A stretch of 64,000 bases of DNA from an uncultured Mucilaginibacter sp. (lineage in GTDB: Bacteria; Bacteroidota; Bacteroidia; Sphingobacteriales; Sphingobacteriaceae). The notes beneath the pieces are model-generated. The model saw nothing but the letters and a program-made list of their open reading frames with translations. It searched no databases and had not been told where the DNA came from. Both the position numbers and the translations under genes were made by a program. Of the stretch, positions 9,701 through 18,756 are shown in pieces (position 1 is the first letter of the stretch; each line of letters opens with the position of its first letter). Location: contig CAJYJH010000067.1 of NCBI GenBank assembly GCA_913775265.1, positions 1 to 64,000 of the forward strand. Reading direction: 5' to 3'.

Positions 9701-10180
9701 TTATATTTTTTTTACCGCTAATGAGTCTTTCAACTCATTTTTAAGTGATAAAACTGTTTTGTTTAAAATGGGATGCCATAAATCCGGAGTAATCTCGGCT
9801 AATGGCTCCAATGTAAACCTCCGGTTGTGCAACTCCGGGTGCGGAATAGTTAGGTTGGATTCATTGATAATCTCATCTCCGTAAAAAAGAATGTCAATGT
9901 CCACCGTGCGCGATCCCCACCTCTCCAGACGTTGCCGCCCCAGCATAATTTCTATGTTTAACAGCTCTGCCAGTAACAGTTGTGGCGGCAGTTCTGTTTG
10001 CATTAATAAAACCTGGTTTAAGTAATCAGGAGCATCAGTTTTACCCCAGCTTTGCGTTTCGTAAATACCGGAACTCTTCAGAATTTTGCCTGCATTTTTT
10101 TGGATATAACGGGCAGCATCCTGCAAAAACAATTGCCGGTTCCCAAGGTTACTGCCCAATAGTAAATAAACGTCAACCAT
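9701..10180 (-). CDS. folK: 2-amino-4-hydroxy-6-hydroxymethyldihydropteridine pyrophosphokinase
   Basis: FolK (HPPK) transfers pyrophosphate from ATP to hydroxymethyl-dihydropterin, the step before dihydropteroate synthase in folate synthesis. The N-terminal VYLLLGSNLGNR, the central RWGSRTVDIDILFYGDE with metal-binding Asp residues, and HPELHNRRFTLEPLAEI are textbook for the family. Length of 159 aa is normal. It is transcribed divergently from sppA and is followed by the Hpt gene. With pabB nearby it forms a small folate group. Confidence 0.95.
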   Translation of the reverse strand: MVDVYLLLGSNLGNRQLFLQDAARYIQKNAGKILKSSGIYETQSWGKTDAPDYLNQVLLMQTELPPQLLLAELLNIEIMLGRQRLERWGSRTVDIDILFYGDEIINESNLTIPHPELHNRRFTLEPLAEITPDLWHPILNKTVLSLKNELKDSLAVKKI

Positions 10181-10233
10181 GTTGTAACAAATATTAGATA
10201 TGCTGCTCTAAACGTTATATTGTACCCGATTAA

Positions 10234-10241
10234 TAAGTTTG
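10234..10241 (+). promoter_or_regulatory. -7 promoter box of sppA
   Basis: TAAGTTTG matches TAnnTTTG and lies 26 bases before the sppA ATG. No good TTG lies at the -33 distance. Confidence 0.45.
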
Positions 10242-10267
10242 CATAGATAATTCAATTAATATAGTTA

Positions 10268-12040
10268 ATGAAACAATTTTTCAAGTTTGTACTGGCTACC
10301 ATTGTGGGCGTGTTTGTGGCAGGATTGGTTTTATTGGTGGTATTTGTAGGCATCATTGTGGCAGCCAGCAGCGATAAGGAAGTGAAGATTGATGATAACT
10401 CTATCCTCACTATCTCGCTTAAAAACGCTGTACCCGAACGGACCCCCAACAACCCATTAGCCAACTTAGGCTTTTTAGGTTTTGATGAAGATAAAAGCGT
10501 CGGCCTGAACGATATTTTAGCCAGCATTAAAAAAGCTAAAGACGACAAACAAATTAAAGGCATTTACCTGGCTGATAACTTAACCCTCTCTGGACAGGCT
10601 ACTACCGAAGAGATACGTAATGCGCTGATTGATTTTAAAAAATCTAAAAAGTTCATCATTGCTTATGCCGAGGTGTATACCCAAAGCTCATATTACCTGG
10701 CTTCGGTGGCCGATAAAGTGTACATGAACCCTAAAGGCATTTTTGACTTTGCCGGCATGAGTTCGCAAATCACCTTTTTTAAAGGAGCTTTAGACAAACT
10801 GGGTGTAGAAGCTCAGGTTATTAAGGTGGGTACTTACAAAAGCGCAGTTGAGCCTTTTATACTGGATAAAATGAGTGATGCCAACCGTGAGCAGGTGACG
10901 TCATACCTGGGTTCGTTAAACAATCAGATGCTAACCGGCATCAGCAATAGCCGCCATATTAATAAAGACAGCCTGTTTAGCATTGCCAACAACCTAAAGG
11001 TGCGTATGCCCGAAGATGCAGTTACTTATAAACTGGTTGACGGCTTAAAATACAAAGATGAAGTACTGAACGAGTTAAAAGGCCTGACCAAAGTTGACCT
11101 GAAAAAAAACCTGCACAGCGTAAGTATTGAAAGCTATGCTCAAAATGATGGCGATGATAAAAACGACGGCGACAAAGATACCGACAACCAGGTAGCCATG
11201 GTTTACGCCTCGGGCGAAATTAATGGCGGTAACGGCGATGATAATACCATTGGTTCGGACCGCATTTCGGCCACTTTACGCCAGGCCAGGTTAAACGATA
11301 AAGTGAAAGCTGTAGTATTGCGGGTAAACTCACCAGGCGGCAGTTCATTGGCCTCTGACGTGATATGGCGCGAGGTGAGCCTGACTAAAAAGGTTAAACC
11401 TGTCATTGTATCCATGGGTGATTATGCAGCCTCTGGCGGTTACTACATAGCCTGTGCAGCCGATTCCATTTACGCCGAACCAAATACCATTACCGGTTCT
11501 ATAGGCATATTTGCTATACTGCCTAATATGCGTGGTTTGCTGACAGGTAAATTAGGGCTGTCTTTCGACGGTGTTAAAACCGGCAAATATGCAGATTTGG
11601 GCGATGTAACCCGACCGCTTACGCCAGAAGAACGCGCTATATTACAAAGCCAGGTAAACCGCGGTTACAGCGACTTTACCGGTGCCGTAGCTGCCGGTCG
11701 TAAAAAAACACCTGAATACATCAACAGCATTGGCCAGGGCCGCGTTTGGACCGGTGAGCAGGCCATTAAAATTGGCTTGGTTGACCGCTTAGGCAACATC
11801 AATGATGCCGTAGCCAGCGCAGCCAAAAAAGCAGGTTTAAAAAAATATAAACTGGTTGAATATCCGGAGCAAAAAAGCTTCTTTAAAAGCTTAAGCAGCG
11901 ATTTGCAAAGCCACGTGCAAACCCGTCTGGTTAAAGCCGAATTAGGCGAAAGCTACACTTACTACCAGCAACTCAAAAGCATGCAGCAAATGATGCATAC
12001 ACCACAAGCGCGCCTGCCTTTTTTTGCTACCATGAAGTAA
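10268..12040 (+). CDS. sppA: Signal peptide peptidase SppA, 67-kDa type
   Basis: This membrane-anchored Ser/Lys protease digests leftover signal peptides. One N-terminal membrane anchor (about residues 8-35) precedes two tandem SppA domains, giving 590 aa, close to the E. coli long form. The expected dyad is present: Lys191 in KVGTYKSAVEPF in the first half and Ser389 in GDYAASGGYYIA in the second half. VNSPGGSS and ITGSIGIFA are also family motifs. An Asp/Lys-rich acidic insert (about residues 293-308) separates the two halves. It has its own promoter box and a strong terminator behind it, so it is probably transcribed alone. Confidence 0.95.
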   Translation: MKQFFKFVLATIVGVFVAGLVLLVVFVGIIVAASSDKEVKIDDNSILTISLKNAVPERTPNNPLANLGFLGFDEDKSVGLNDILASIKKAKDDKQIKGIYLADNLTLSGQATTEEIRNALIDFKKSKKFIIAYAEVYTQSSYYLASVADKVYMNPKGIFDFAGMSSQITFFKGALDKLGVEAQVIKVGTYKSAVEPFILDKMSDANREQVTSYLGSLNNQMLTGISNSRHINKDSLFSIANNLKVRMPEDAVTYKLVDGLKYKDEVLNELKGLTKVDLKKNLHSVSIESYAQNDGDDKNDGDKDTDNQVAMVYASGEINGGNGDDNTIGSDRISATLRQARLNDKVKAVVLRVNSPGGSSLASDVIWREVSLTKKVKPVIVSMGDYAASGGYYIACAADSIYAEPNTITGSIGIFAILPNMRGLLTGKLGLSFDGVKTGKYADLGDVTRPLTPEERAILQSQVNRGYSDFTGAVAAGRKKTPEYINSIGQGRVWTGEQAIKIGLVDRLGNINDAVASAAKKAGLKKYKLVEYPEQKSFFKSLSSDLQSHVQTRLVKAELGESYTYYQQLKSMQQMMHTPQARLPFFATMK

Positions 12041-12049
12041 AATAATTTT

Positions 12050-12100
12050 CTCTATAAATGATTAAAGCCACCCAAAAGGTGGTTTTAATCATTTATAGAG
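12050..12100. terminator. Bidirectional terminator between sppA and the GH13 gene
   Basis: Arms 12050-12072 and 12078-12100 form a 23-bp stem with a single G-T pair and a 5-base loop. It lies between convergent genes. Confidence 0.85.
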
Positions 12101-12114
12101 CTTTGCTAATCATA

Positions 12115-13836
12115 TCAAAATTCTAACATCAAACCGCTGGTAGCATGTAGCTTAATCCATAAGCCGTCATTAATATTTTCAGAACTAAATTCAGCTTCAG
12201 TCAGTAAATCTTTGAATATAACAGAGCCATTTAAGTTAAATTGATTTATCAAATCTTCCGGCAACTTAATGTTGATATTCTGCTCATGGCGGTTAAAATT
12301 AACCGCAACCAATATGCGCTGCCCTTCTGTGTAGCGTGCGTATAAATAAATGCGTTCATTAAAGCCTGCATTACGTTCGTTAGCCACCATCAACTCATAA
12401 AAATTACCCTCATAAATGGCCGGACATCGGCTACATAAATTGAGTAACCTACTGTAAAAGTTACATAATTTGCGTTGGCTGTCCGATAATTGCTCACCAT
12501 CATAAGCACCACCGTTTAACCATTTTTGATGCTCGGGCACTCCCCAGTAATCAAAAATGGTGGTACGACCATCGGCACCGCTAAAACCATTGGCTTCAAT
12601 GGCTGGCTCGCCAAGTTCCTGTCCGAAGTAAATCATTACTGGTCCGCCGGCAAGGGTTGTAGTAACAATCATGCCGGGTACAGCCAGCCAGGCATCTCCG
12701 GCGAAATGTTCGGAAGCAATACGCTGCTCGTCGTGGTTTTCCATAAAGCGCAGCATTCGCTCATCAAAGCCACGGGTATCATGGTTCCAAACACGGTTGA
12801 TTTCCCAGGTACTGGCTCCGGGTTCATTGCGCACTAAACGTTTCAAGGCATCATACAGGCCAACTTTATCATACAGATAGTCGAACTGCCCATTAAATAA
12901 ATAATTGCTGTATTGCCCGGTCTGGTAAGCCTCCCCAATAAAAATCAGGTTAGGGTAACGCTGTTTCATCTGTGGGATGATCCACGCCCAAAATTCAGAA
13001 GGTACGTATTCCACCATATCGCACCTAAAACCATCAATACCTTTATCGGCCCAAAAACTCAAAATGTGCAGCATCTTGTTCCATACCGGTGGTGTAGGAT
13101 CAAAATGCATATCATACCCCTTACTAAAATCTACTCCATAGTTCAGTTTGATGGTTTCAAACCAGTTGTTAATAGATGGGCTGGCTGTAAATATATCATC
13201 ACCTGTGCCTTTAGCTGGATTCTCGTCAAACCGACCATCTTTTAAGGGAATTGTAAACTCACTGCCTCCGGGGTCATAACCTTCAGGCACTTTAAAAGGT
13301 TGTCCGGGTATATAGTAAAAATCGTTAGCCGAACTGAATGCCTGAGTCACATCATCATCTTCCCCAAAATCACGAACGCCGACTGGTTTAACATCCGATT
13401 GATAAGTGCGGGCAACGTGATTAGGTACAAAATCAATAATTACTTTCAAGCCCTCCTGATGGGTGCGATTGACCAATGCTTCAAACTCGGCCATACGATT
13501 GGGTATATCTACGGCTAAGTCGGGGTCTACATCGTAATAATCTTTAATAGCGTAAGGTGATCCAGCCCTACCCTTTACCACATCCGGGTCGTCGGGTTTG
13601 ATACCTGATGCGCTGTAATCGGTCATGGTGGCATGTTCTATAATGCCGGTATACCAAACATGAGTAAAACCCATATCTTTTATGGCTGTTAGTGCTGCGT
13701 TGCTAATGTCGTTAAACTTACCGCAGCCGTTTTCGGTTATCGAACCATAAAACTTGTTGGTAGTATTTGTGTTGCCAAATAATCGGGGTAGTACCTGGTA
13801 AATAATTAGTTTATGCTGGGTTGCTTTCAACGTCAT
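12115..13836 (-). CDS. Alpha-amylase family glycoside hydrolase (GH13)
   Basis: This 573-aa GH13 (beta/alpha)8-barrel enzyme acts on alpha-glucans. Conserved region I is VIIDFVPNHV, region II GIDGFRCDMVEY with nucleophile Asp273, region III FIGEAY with acid/base Glu302, and region IV ENHDEQR with Asp369. All three catalytic residues are intact. A C-terminal beta domain (about residues 480-573) follows. No signal peptide is visible, so the enzyme is probably cytoplasmic and may act on maltodextrin or glycogen-type substrates. There is no SusC/SusD pair or other glucan gene beside it, so the substrate is not indicated. Transferase or isomerase activity cannot be excluded. Confidence 0.88.
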   Translation of the reverse strand: MTLKATQHKLIIYQVLPRLFGNTNTTNKFYGSITENGCGKFNDISNAALTAIKDMGFTHVWYTGIIEHATMTDYSASGIKPDDPDVVKGRAGSPYAIKDYYDVDPDLAVDIPNRMAEFEALVNRTHQEGLKVIIDFVPNHVARTYQSDVKPVGVRDFGEDDDVTQAFSSANDFYYIPGQPFKVPEGYDPGGSEFTIPLKDGRFDENPAKGTGDDIFTASPSINNWFETIKLNYGVDFSKGYDMHFDPTPPVWNKMLHILSFWADKGIDGFRCDMVEYVPSEFWAWIIPQMKQRYPNLIFIGEAYQTGQYSNYLFNGQFDYLYDKVGLYDALKRLVRNEPGASTWEINRVWNHDTRGFDERMLRFMENHDEQRIASEHFAGDAWLAVPGMIVTTTLAGGPVMIYFGQELGEPAIEANGFSGADGRTTIFDYWGVPEHQKWLNGGAYDGEQLSDSQRKLCNFYSRLLNLCSRCPAIYEGNFYELMVANERNAGFNERIYLYARYTEGQRILVAVNFNRHEQNINIKLPEDLINQFNLNGSVIFKDLLTEAEFSSENINDGLWIKLHATSGLMLEF

Positions 13837-14029
13837 GATGTATTCAGAGCAATATTAAAGTTTTTTTGTTTGACGAGATGAACATACCCGGCTAAATCAG
13901 CAACAATAACAATCAAGTTTATATGGATTAAACATGCCTCCGATAGAAAAAACAAACCTTGGTAGCAGTGCATATTACTACAGCCAAACTCTTATATTTA
14001 AGCACAACTATACTGTTACAGCAACCTTC

Positions 14030-16471
14030 ATGAAAATTATAAAGGCCTTCATAACTCTTAGTTTAACAGCAGTGCTGGTGTGGGCATTGCAAACACAGTT
14101 CGGCCCCATACCGCCCCTGGGCAAGTTTTTAAACCCGGCAACCGGCTTTTGGCAAAATGCAGAAAACAAACGCATCATTTCACAACGCGAATTGAAGCTT
14201 CCGGGGTTACAGGATGAGGTTACTATCAAATACGACGAACACCGCGTACCACACATTTTTGCTAAAAACGAGCACGACCTGTATTACGCGCAAGGTTACG
14301 TAACTGCTACGGACCGTTTATGGCAGATGGATATTCAAACCCGGAGCGCATCGGGAAGATTGGCCGAAGTGGTGGGTGCTAAAGCTTTAGAAACCGACCG
14401 CTACCACCGCCGGATAGGCATGGTTTACGGTGCCGAAAACTCTTTGCGCGCCATGCTGCAAGACCCGAAAACCCGCCTCGCAATTGAAGCTTATACCGAC
14501 GGAATAAATGCCTATGTACACAACTTGAATGTGCGAGACTACCCTATTGAATACAAGCTGTTAAACTACAAACCTGAAGAGTGGAAGCCTATCAATTGTG
14601 CTTTTCTCTTGAAATTGATGTCAGAAACACTATCGGGCGGATCTGACGAGTTTCTGATGACCAATACCCTGAACAAGTTTGGCACTGCGGTGACACAAGA
14701 TTTATTCCCGGATCATAATTTTCAGGAAGATCCTATCATACCCAAAGGAACGCCTTGGAATTTTAAGGCCCTGCCAGTGCCTCCTGTTTCGGCCAGCTTT
14801 AAGGCGCAAATGGCTGCCAATGGTAAACCGGCCGGTAAAGTTGAAGGCATCGGCAGTAATAACTGGGCCGTAGCTGGTAGCAAAACTGCCTCGGGCTATC
14901 CAATACTGGCCAACGACCCGCACCTGCGCCTCAGCTTTCCGTCTATCTGGTATCAAATACAATTAAGTGCACCGGGTATTAACGTTTATGGTGTATCACT
15001 GCCCGGAGCCCCTATGATTATCATTGGCTATAACGATAAAATAAGCTGGGGTGTAACTAATACCGATGCTGATGTACTAGACTGGTACCAGATAAAATTT
15101 AAAGATGCCGGCAAAAATCAGTACTGGCACAACAACCAATGGAACAACGTTACCCGCCGTACCGAAGTAATTCACGTACGCGGTGAGCAACCGGTTACCG
15201 AGAAAGTGATTTATACCCATTATGGGCCCGTGGTTTTTGAGGACTCGGTTAGCAAAAGATCGAACCCCAACCTCCCCGCCGGAGCGGCGCTGCGCTGGAT
15301 TGCGCACGATGGATCAAACGATTTAAAAACTTTCTACCTGCTAAACCGCAGCAAAAATTATACAGATTACCGCAAAGCATTAACCCTTTATACCGCACCG
15401 GCGCAAAACTTTATTTTTGCCAGTGCCGGTAAAGATATTGCTATTACACCCAATGGCAAGTTCCCGTTAAAATTTGCCGACCAAGGAAAGTTTATTTTAG
15501 ACGGAACAGATAAAGCTAACGACTGGCAGGGTTGGATACCTGCCGAGCAAAACCCTACGGTTAAAAACCCGCCAAGGGGCTTTGTGAGTTCGGCCAACCA
15601 GTCATTAACCGACAAAACGTACCCTTACTACATTAACTGGCAATTTGGCCCTTACCAACGCGGCACTCGTATAAACACACGCTTAGCTGCTATGAACAGA
15701 ATTACGGTTGACAGCATGCGTTTGCTGCAAACAGATAATTACAGTATTACCGCACGTGATATTTTACCAACGCTGATTGCCCAGATTGATACGAGCAAAC
15801 TGGACAGAAACCAGTTGAAGGCACTGGATATTTTAAAGCAGTGGGATAAAAGATATGATGCAAACTCGATAGGGGCCAGTATTTTTGATGCCTGGTGGCG
15901 CAAGGTTTACAACCTGACGTGGAAAGATGAGTTTGGCGACGAAAAGGCTAATTTACAATGGCCATCGCGCGACCGTACCATCAAAATGCTGCTTACACAA
16001 CCACGCGCTAAGTGGTTTGATGATAGTAACACACCGGGCGTTGAAACTGCCGAGGATATTGTAAGTACTGCCTTCAATCAATCAGTCAATGAGTTATCGG
16101 TTAAGCATGGCAGACCGGGCCTTGGCTGGCAGTGGGGCAAAATAAGGCCCACTAGTATTGATCATTTAGCTGCCCTGAAAGGATTTGGTACCGGCAACTT
16201 TGAATCGGGCGGTAGTAGTAATATTGTGAATGCAATTCATGAAGGTGCTGGTCCATCTTGGCGGATGGTAGTTCAGATGGGGCCAAGCGTAAAGGGGTAT
16301 GGCGTTTTCCCGGGCGGCGAGTCGGGTAACCCTGGCAGCTTTTACTATACCGACATGCTGCAAACCTGGAAAGAGGGCCAGCTTAACGAACTGTTGTATT
16401 TACGATCGGCAGAAGAAAAATCTGAAAGGATAAAATCTGTTACAATACTTAAAAAGAATGATAAGAAATAA
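14030..16471 (+). CDS. Penicillin acylase family (Ntn-hydrolase) protein
   Basis: This is an N-terminal-nucleophile amidase that is cleaved by itself into two chains. The nucleophile is Ser276 in GIGSNNWAVAG, after which the beta chain has NDPHL, SLPGAPMIIIGYND and FVSSANQ, all family signatures. An N-terminal hydrophobic segment (MKIIKAFITLSLTAVLVWAL) is a signal peptide or anchor, giving a periplasmic location. The frame extends upstream to 13934, but those 32 residues precede the signal sequence, so the ATG at 14030 is chosen (813 aa). Relatives cleave beta-lactams, acyl-homoserine lactones or other amides, and the natural substrate is unknown. A small membrane protein follows after 24 bases. 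Confidence 0.92.
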   Translation: MKIIKAFITLSLTAVLVWALQTQFGPIPPLGKFLNPATGFWQNAENKRIISQRELKLPGLQDEVTIKYDEHRVPHIFAKNEHDLYYAQGYVTATDRLWQMDIQTRSASGRLAEVVGAKALETDRYHRRIGMVYGAENSLRAMLQDPKTRLAIEAYTDGINAYVHNLNVRDYPIEYKLLNYKPEEWKPINCAFLLKLMSETLSGGSDEFLMTNTLNKFGTAVTQDLFPDHNFQEDPIIPKGTPWNFKALPVPPVSASFKAQMAANGKPAGKVEGIGSNNWAVAGSKTASGYPILANDPHLRLSFPSIWYQIQLSAPGINVYGVSLPGAPMIIIGYNDKISWGVTNTDADVLDWYQIKFKDAGKNQYWHNNQWNNVTRRTEVIHVRGEQPVTEKVIYTHYGPVVFEDSVSKRSNPNLPAGAALRWIAHDGSNDLKTFYLLNRSKNYTDYRKALTLYTAPAQNFIFASAGKDIAITPNGKFPLKFADQGKFILDGTDKANDWQGWIPAEQNPTVKNPPRGFVSSANQSLTDKTYPYYINWQFGPYQRGTRINTRLAAMNRITVDSMRLLQTDNYSITARDILPTLIAQIDTSKLDRNQLKALDILKQWDKRYDANSIGASIFDAWWRKVYNLTWKDEFGDEKANLQWPSRDRTIKMLLTQPRAKWFDDSNTPGVETAEDIVSTAFNQSVNELSVKHGRPGLGWQWGKIRPTSIDHLAALKGFGTGNFESGGSSNIVNAIHEGAGPSWRMVVQMGPSVKGYGVFPGGESGNPGSFYYTDMLQTWKEGQLNELLYLRSAEEKSERIKSVTILKKNDKK

Positions 16472-16495
16472 GGTAATCACCTATAATAATCTGAT

Positions 16496-16846
16496 ATGCT
16501 ATTTGTACTTCTGTTGATATTCAGCTTGGCCGCCAGCTATGTTTTCCCTTGGTGGATTGTTGCCATTATAGCTTTTGTAGCGTCGCTGTTAATGGCTAAC
16601 CGGGCAGGTCATGCATTTGGTTCTGGCTTTTTAGCAATATTTTTAGCCTGGCTGGTTTTGTCACTTTTTAAAAGTATGCCTAACGAGCATCAATTGGCCG
16701 AAAGAGTAGCTCAATTATTCGGCTTGCCGCATTGGACGCTTCTATTACTCATCACCTGTATCATTGGCGGTTTAGTTAGCGGGCTTTCGGCCTTGTCGGG
16801 TTTTTATGTTAAACAGGTTTTTATGCCGTCAACAGTTAAGCAATAA
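16496..16846 (+). CDS. Small integral membrane protein of unknown function
   Basis: I do not recognise this 116-aa protein. It is nearly all hydrophobic, with about four membrane segments (near residues 2-20, 22-38, 42-60 and 80-105) and a polar loop near residues 60-76. It follows the penicillin acylase gene by 24 bases on the same strand and is followed by a terminator, so the two are likely co-transcribed. Function unknown. Confidence 0.75.
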   Translation: MLFVLLLIFSLAASYVFPWWIVAIIAFVASLLMANRAGHAFGSGFLAIFLAWLVLSLFKSMPNEHQLAERVAQLFGLPHWTLLLLITCIIGGLVSGLSALSGFYVKQVFMPSTVKQ

Positions 16847-16866
16847 TCGAACTACGATAACAAAGT

Positions 16867-16900
16867 AAGAGGGCTGCACGTCGCTACATGCAGCCCTCTT
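16867..16900. terminator. Bidirectional terminator
   Basis: A stem of 12 perfect pairs (16867-16878 with 16889-16900), extendable inward with one mismatch, lies between the small membrane protein gene and the convergent SYLF gene. Confidence 0.75.
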
Positions 16901-16934
16901 ATTACAATAATTTCACTAAAATTTTCAGCCTCTT

Positions 16935-17606
16935 TTATAAACCTTTTAAAGCTGCTTTTAAGCTTACTACCGCTGAAGCACTGCTTTTACCGGTTTCAAA
17001 AATTTGCTGAGAGCTCACGCCCGAACCATAGAAGTTCGCATTAGCTGTTTTGTCAATGGCCAGGTTTGATCCATTGATACTGATACCGGCAAATAAGCCG
17101 CGGCTGCGCGAATACGAATAAACTTCGGCCTCTAACTTATGGTCGGTACTGGCAGTTGAACTGCGGCCAACCGGTCCGGCTGCAGCCGAAATATCGCCAC
17201 CAATAGTAAAGTCGCCATTTTTAACTTGAGTAAGTACACCTTTGTGTTTAAACACCAGTACTAAATCGACAGATTGTACACCTATTTGGAAACCGATACT
17301 ACCGCCGGTAAGCGTAATAAACACCGGATTGCTCCAGCTTCCGTCGGGCAATTTTACAGTGGCTACGCCTTTACCGCGTTTACCGCCAATACCAAAACCT
17401 GCGTTAATTAATTTAGGAATGATCACCATACCCTCTGTTTGTTTCAATAACTCTTCCGGTATGGTTTCGTCAGAACCGGTAAAGGTTTTTAATACCTGGG
17501 TAGCGGATTGAATGCGCTCGGTTTCTTTACCGGCGTTTTGTGCTGAAGCCACGATAGCCATAAAGCTCAGCAGCAAAGTAGATGAGATTAATTTTAACTT
17601 TTTCAT
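16935..17606 (-). CDS. SYLF-domain (Ysc84-type) lipid-binding protein, exported
   Basis: This 223-aa protein has a signal peptide (MKKLKLISSTLLLSF, cleavage near residue 22 before QNAGK) and then a SYLF domain over the rest. Typical blocks are IPEELLKQTEGMVIIPKL, GKRGKGVATVK, FITLTGGSIGFQIGVQS and GDISAAAGPVGRSST. SYLF domains bind phosphoinositides in eukaryotes. In bacteria the family is periplasmic or surface-located with no settled function. It is a single gene, transcribed divergently from the LuxE-like gene. Confidence 0.88.
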   Translation of the reverse strand: MKKLKLISSTLLLSFMAIVASAQNAGKETERIQSATQVLKTFTGSDETIPEELLKQTEGMVIIPKLINAGFGIGGKRGKGVATVKLPDGSWSNPVFITLTGGSIGFQIGVQSVDLVLVFKHKGVLTQVKNGDFTIGGDISAAAGPVGRSSTASTDHKLEAEVYSYSRSRGLFAGISINGSNLAIDKTANANFYGSGVSSQQIFETGKSSASAVVSLKAALKGL

Positions 17607-17724
17607 AAACGTAGATATTAATTTACCTAAGCCCTATAACAAACTTTAGCGGTATGTGCTTTTAAAATATGTTAAATGGTTGTCATGTATATCCCGATAG
17701 TAACGCGGTAAACATAGGGCTTGT

Positions 17725-17732
17725 TATCTTTG
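17725..17732 (+). promoter_or_regulatory. -7 promoter box of the LuxE-like gene, abutting the start
   Basis: TATCTTTG matches TAnnTTTG and ends 4 bases before the ATG at 17737. The transcript would start at or next to that codon, or translation may begin at the in-frame ATG at 17743. Confidence 0.45.
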
Positions 17733-17736
17733 CAGC

Positions 17737-18723
17737 ATGCAAATGCCCAACAAGCAGCAAATTTTCTCCATCAGCAATCGTCAGGAATTTACCCTGGCGG
17801 CGCTAGAAACTTTTAATTATCAGGCACAAAATTGTGCTGTTTACCGTAAGTTTATTAACGGTTTAAATATTACCCCCGAAACGGTTACCGACGTTAATCA
17901 GATTCCGTTTTTACCTATAGAGTTTTTTAAAAATCATGAGGTAGTAAGCAGACAGGCACAGCCACAGGTTACGTTTACCAGTTCGGGCACTACGGGGATG
18001 ATTACCAGTCAGCACCTGGTTACTGATGTAAGCTGGTATGAGCAAAGCTTCAGGCAAGCATTTCAACTGTTTTATGGCGATATTAACGAGTACTGTGTGC
18101 TGGCACTTCTACCGGCTTATTTAGAGCGGGCAGGTTCATCCCTGGTGTATATGGCCGATGACCTGATTAAACAATCCGGTCATCCTGATAGTGGCTTCTA
18201 TTTGTATAACCATGCCGACTTACATCAGCAACTATTAAAACAGCAGCAGGCAGGCACTCCTACGCTGCTTATCGGCGTGACCTTTGCCTTGCTTGACTTT
18301 GCAGAGCAGCATGCCATTAATTTTCCGGAACTGATTATTATGGAAACAGGCGGTATGAAAGGCCGCCGTAAAGAAATGATACGCGAAGAACTGCACGATA
18401 TACTATGCCGGGGCTTTGGTGTAAGCCAGATACACTCCGAATATGGCATGACGGAGCTTTTATCGCAAGCCTACTCTAAAGGTGAAGGTATTTTCAACTG
18501 CCCTCCCTGGATGCGTATACAAACCCGTGATACCAACGACCCTGCAAGCCCGGTAGGCTACGGCAAAACTGGCGGCATCAATATTATTGACTTAGCCAAC
18601 GTCAACTCCTCCTCTTTCTTAGCCACGCAAGATTTGGGTAAAGTTTATGAAGACGGATCCTTTGAAGTATTGGGCCGGTTTGATAATTCTGATATTCGGG
18701 GCTGCAACTTGCTGATAGCTTAA
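17737..18723 (+). CDS. LuxE/PaaK-type acyl-adenylating enzyme
   Basis: This 328-aa protein belongs to the LuxE family of acyl-protein synthetases, relatives of phenylacetate-CoA ligase. Such enzymes activate a carboxylic acid with ATP as acyl-AMP. The phosphate-binding loop TFTSSGTTGMI lies near residue 85, and HSEYGMTELLSQAYS (near residue 232) is the adenylation-core motif. VLGRFDNSDIRGCNLL at the C-terminus is the hinge segment. No LuxC reductase or other lux gene is near, so light production is not implied. Related genes in Bacteroidota are usually stand-alone and of unknown substrate. The promoter box touches the start codon, and a hairpin overlaps the last codons. Confidence 0.85.
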   Translation: MQMPNKQQIFSISNRQEFTLAALETFNYQAQNCAVYRKFINGLNITPETVTDVNQIPFLPIEFFKNHEVVSRQAQPQVTFTSSGTTGMITSQHLVTDVSWYEQSFRQAFQLFYGDINEYCVLALLPAYLERAGSSLVYMADDLIKQSGHPDSGFYLYNHADLHQQLLKQQQAGTPTLLIGVTFALLDFAEQHAINFPELIIMETGGMKGRRKEMIREELHDILCRGFGVSQIHSEYGMTELLSQAYSKGEGIFNCPPWMRIQTRDTNDPASPVGYGKTGGINIIDLANVNSSSFLATQDLGKVYEDGSFEVLGRFDNSDIRGCNLLIA

Positions 18724-18750
18724 CAGAAATGTGGCTGTTAAGCTATCAGC
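18711..18750. terminator. Perfect hairpin overlapping the 3' end of the LuxE-like gene
   Basis: Arms 18711-18726 and 18735-18750 are perfectly complementary (16 bp, 8-base loop). The left arm contains the last codons and the stop. It lies just before the stop of the convergent GAF gene and probably serves both, though T tracts are weak. Confidence 0.65.
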
Positions 18751-18756
18751 TATAAA

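Noticed and set aside
12526-13518. Several antisense open frames under the GH13 gene
   Set aside because: They mirror the codon pattern of a conserved gene and have no features of their own.
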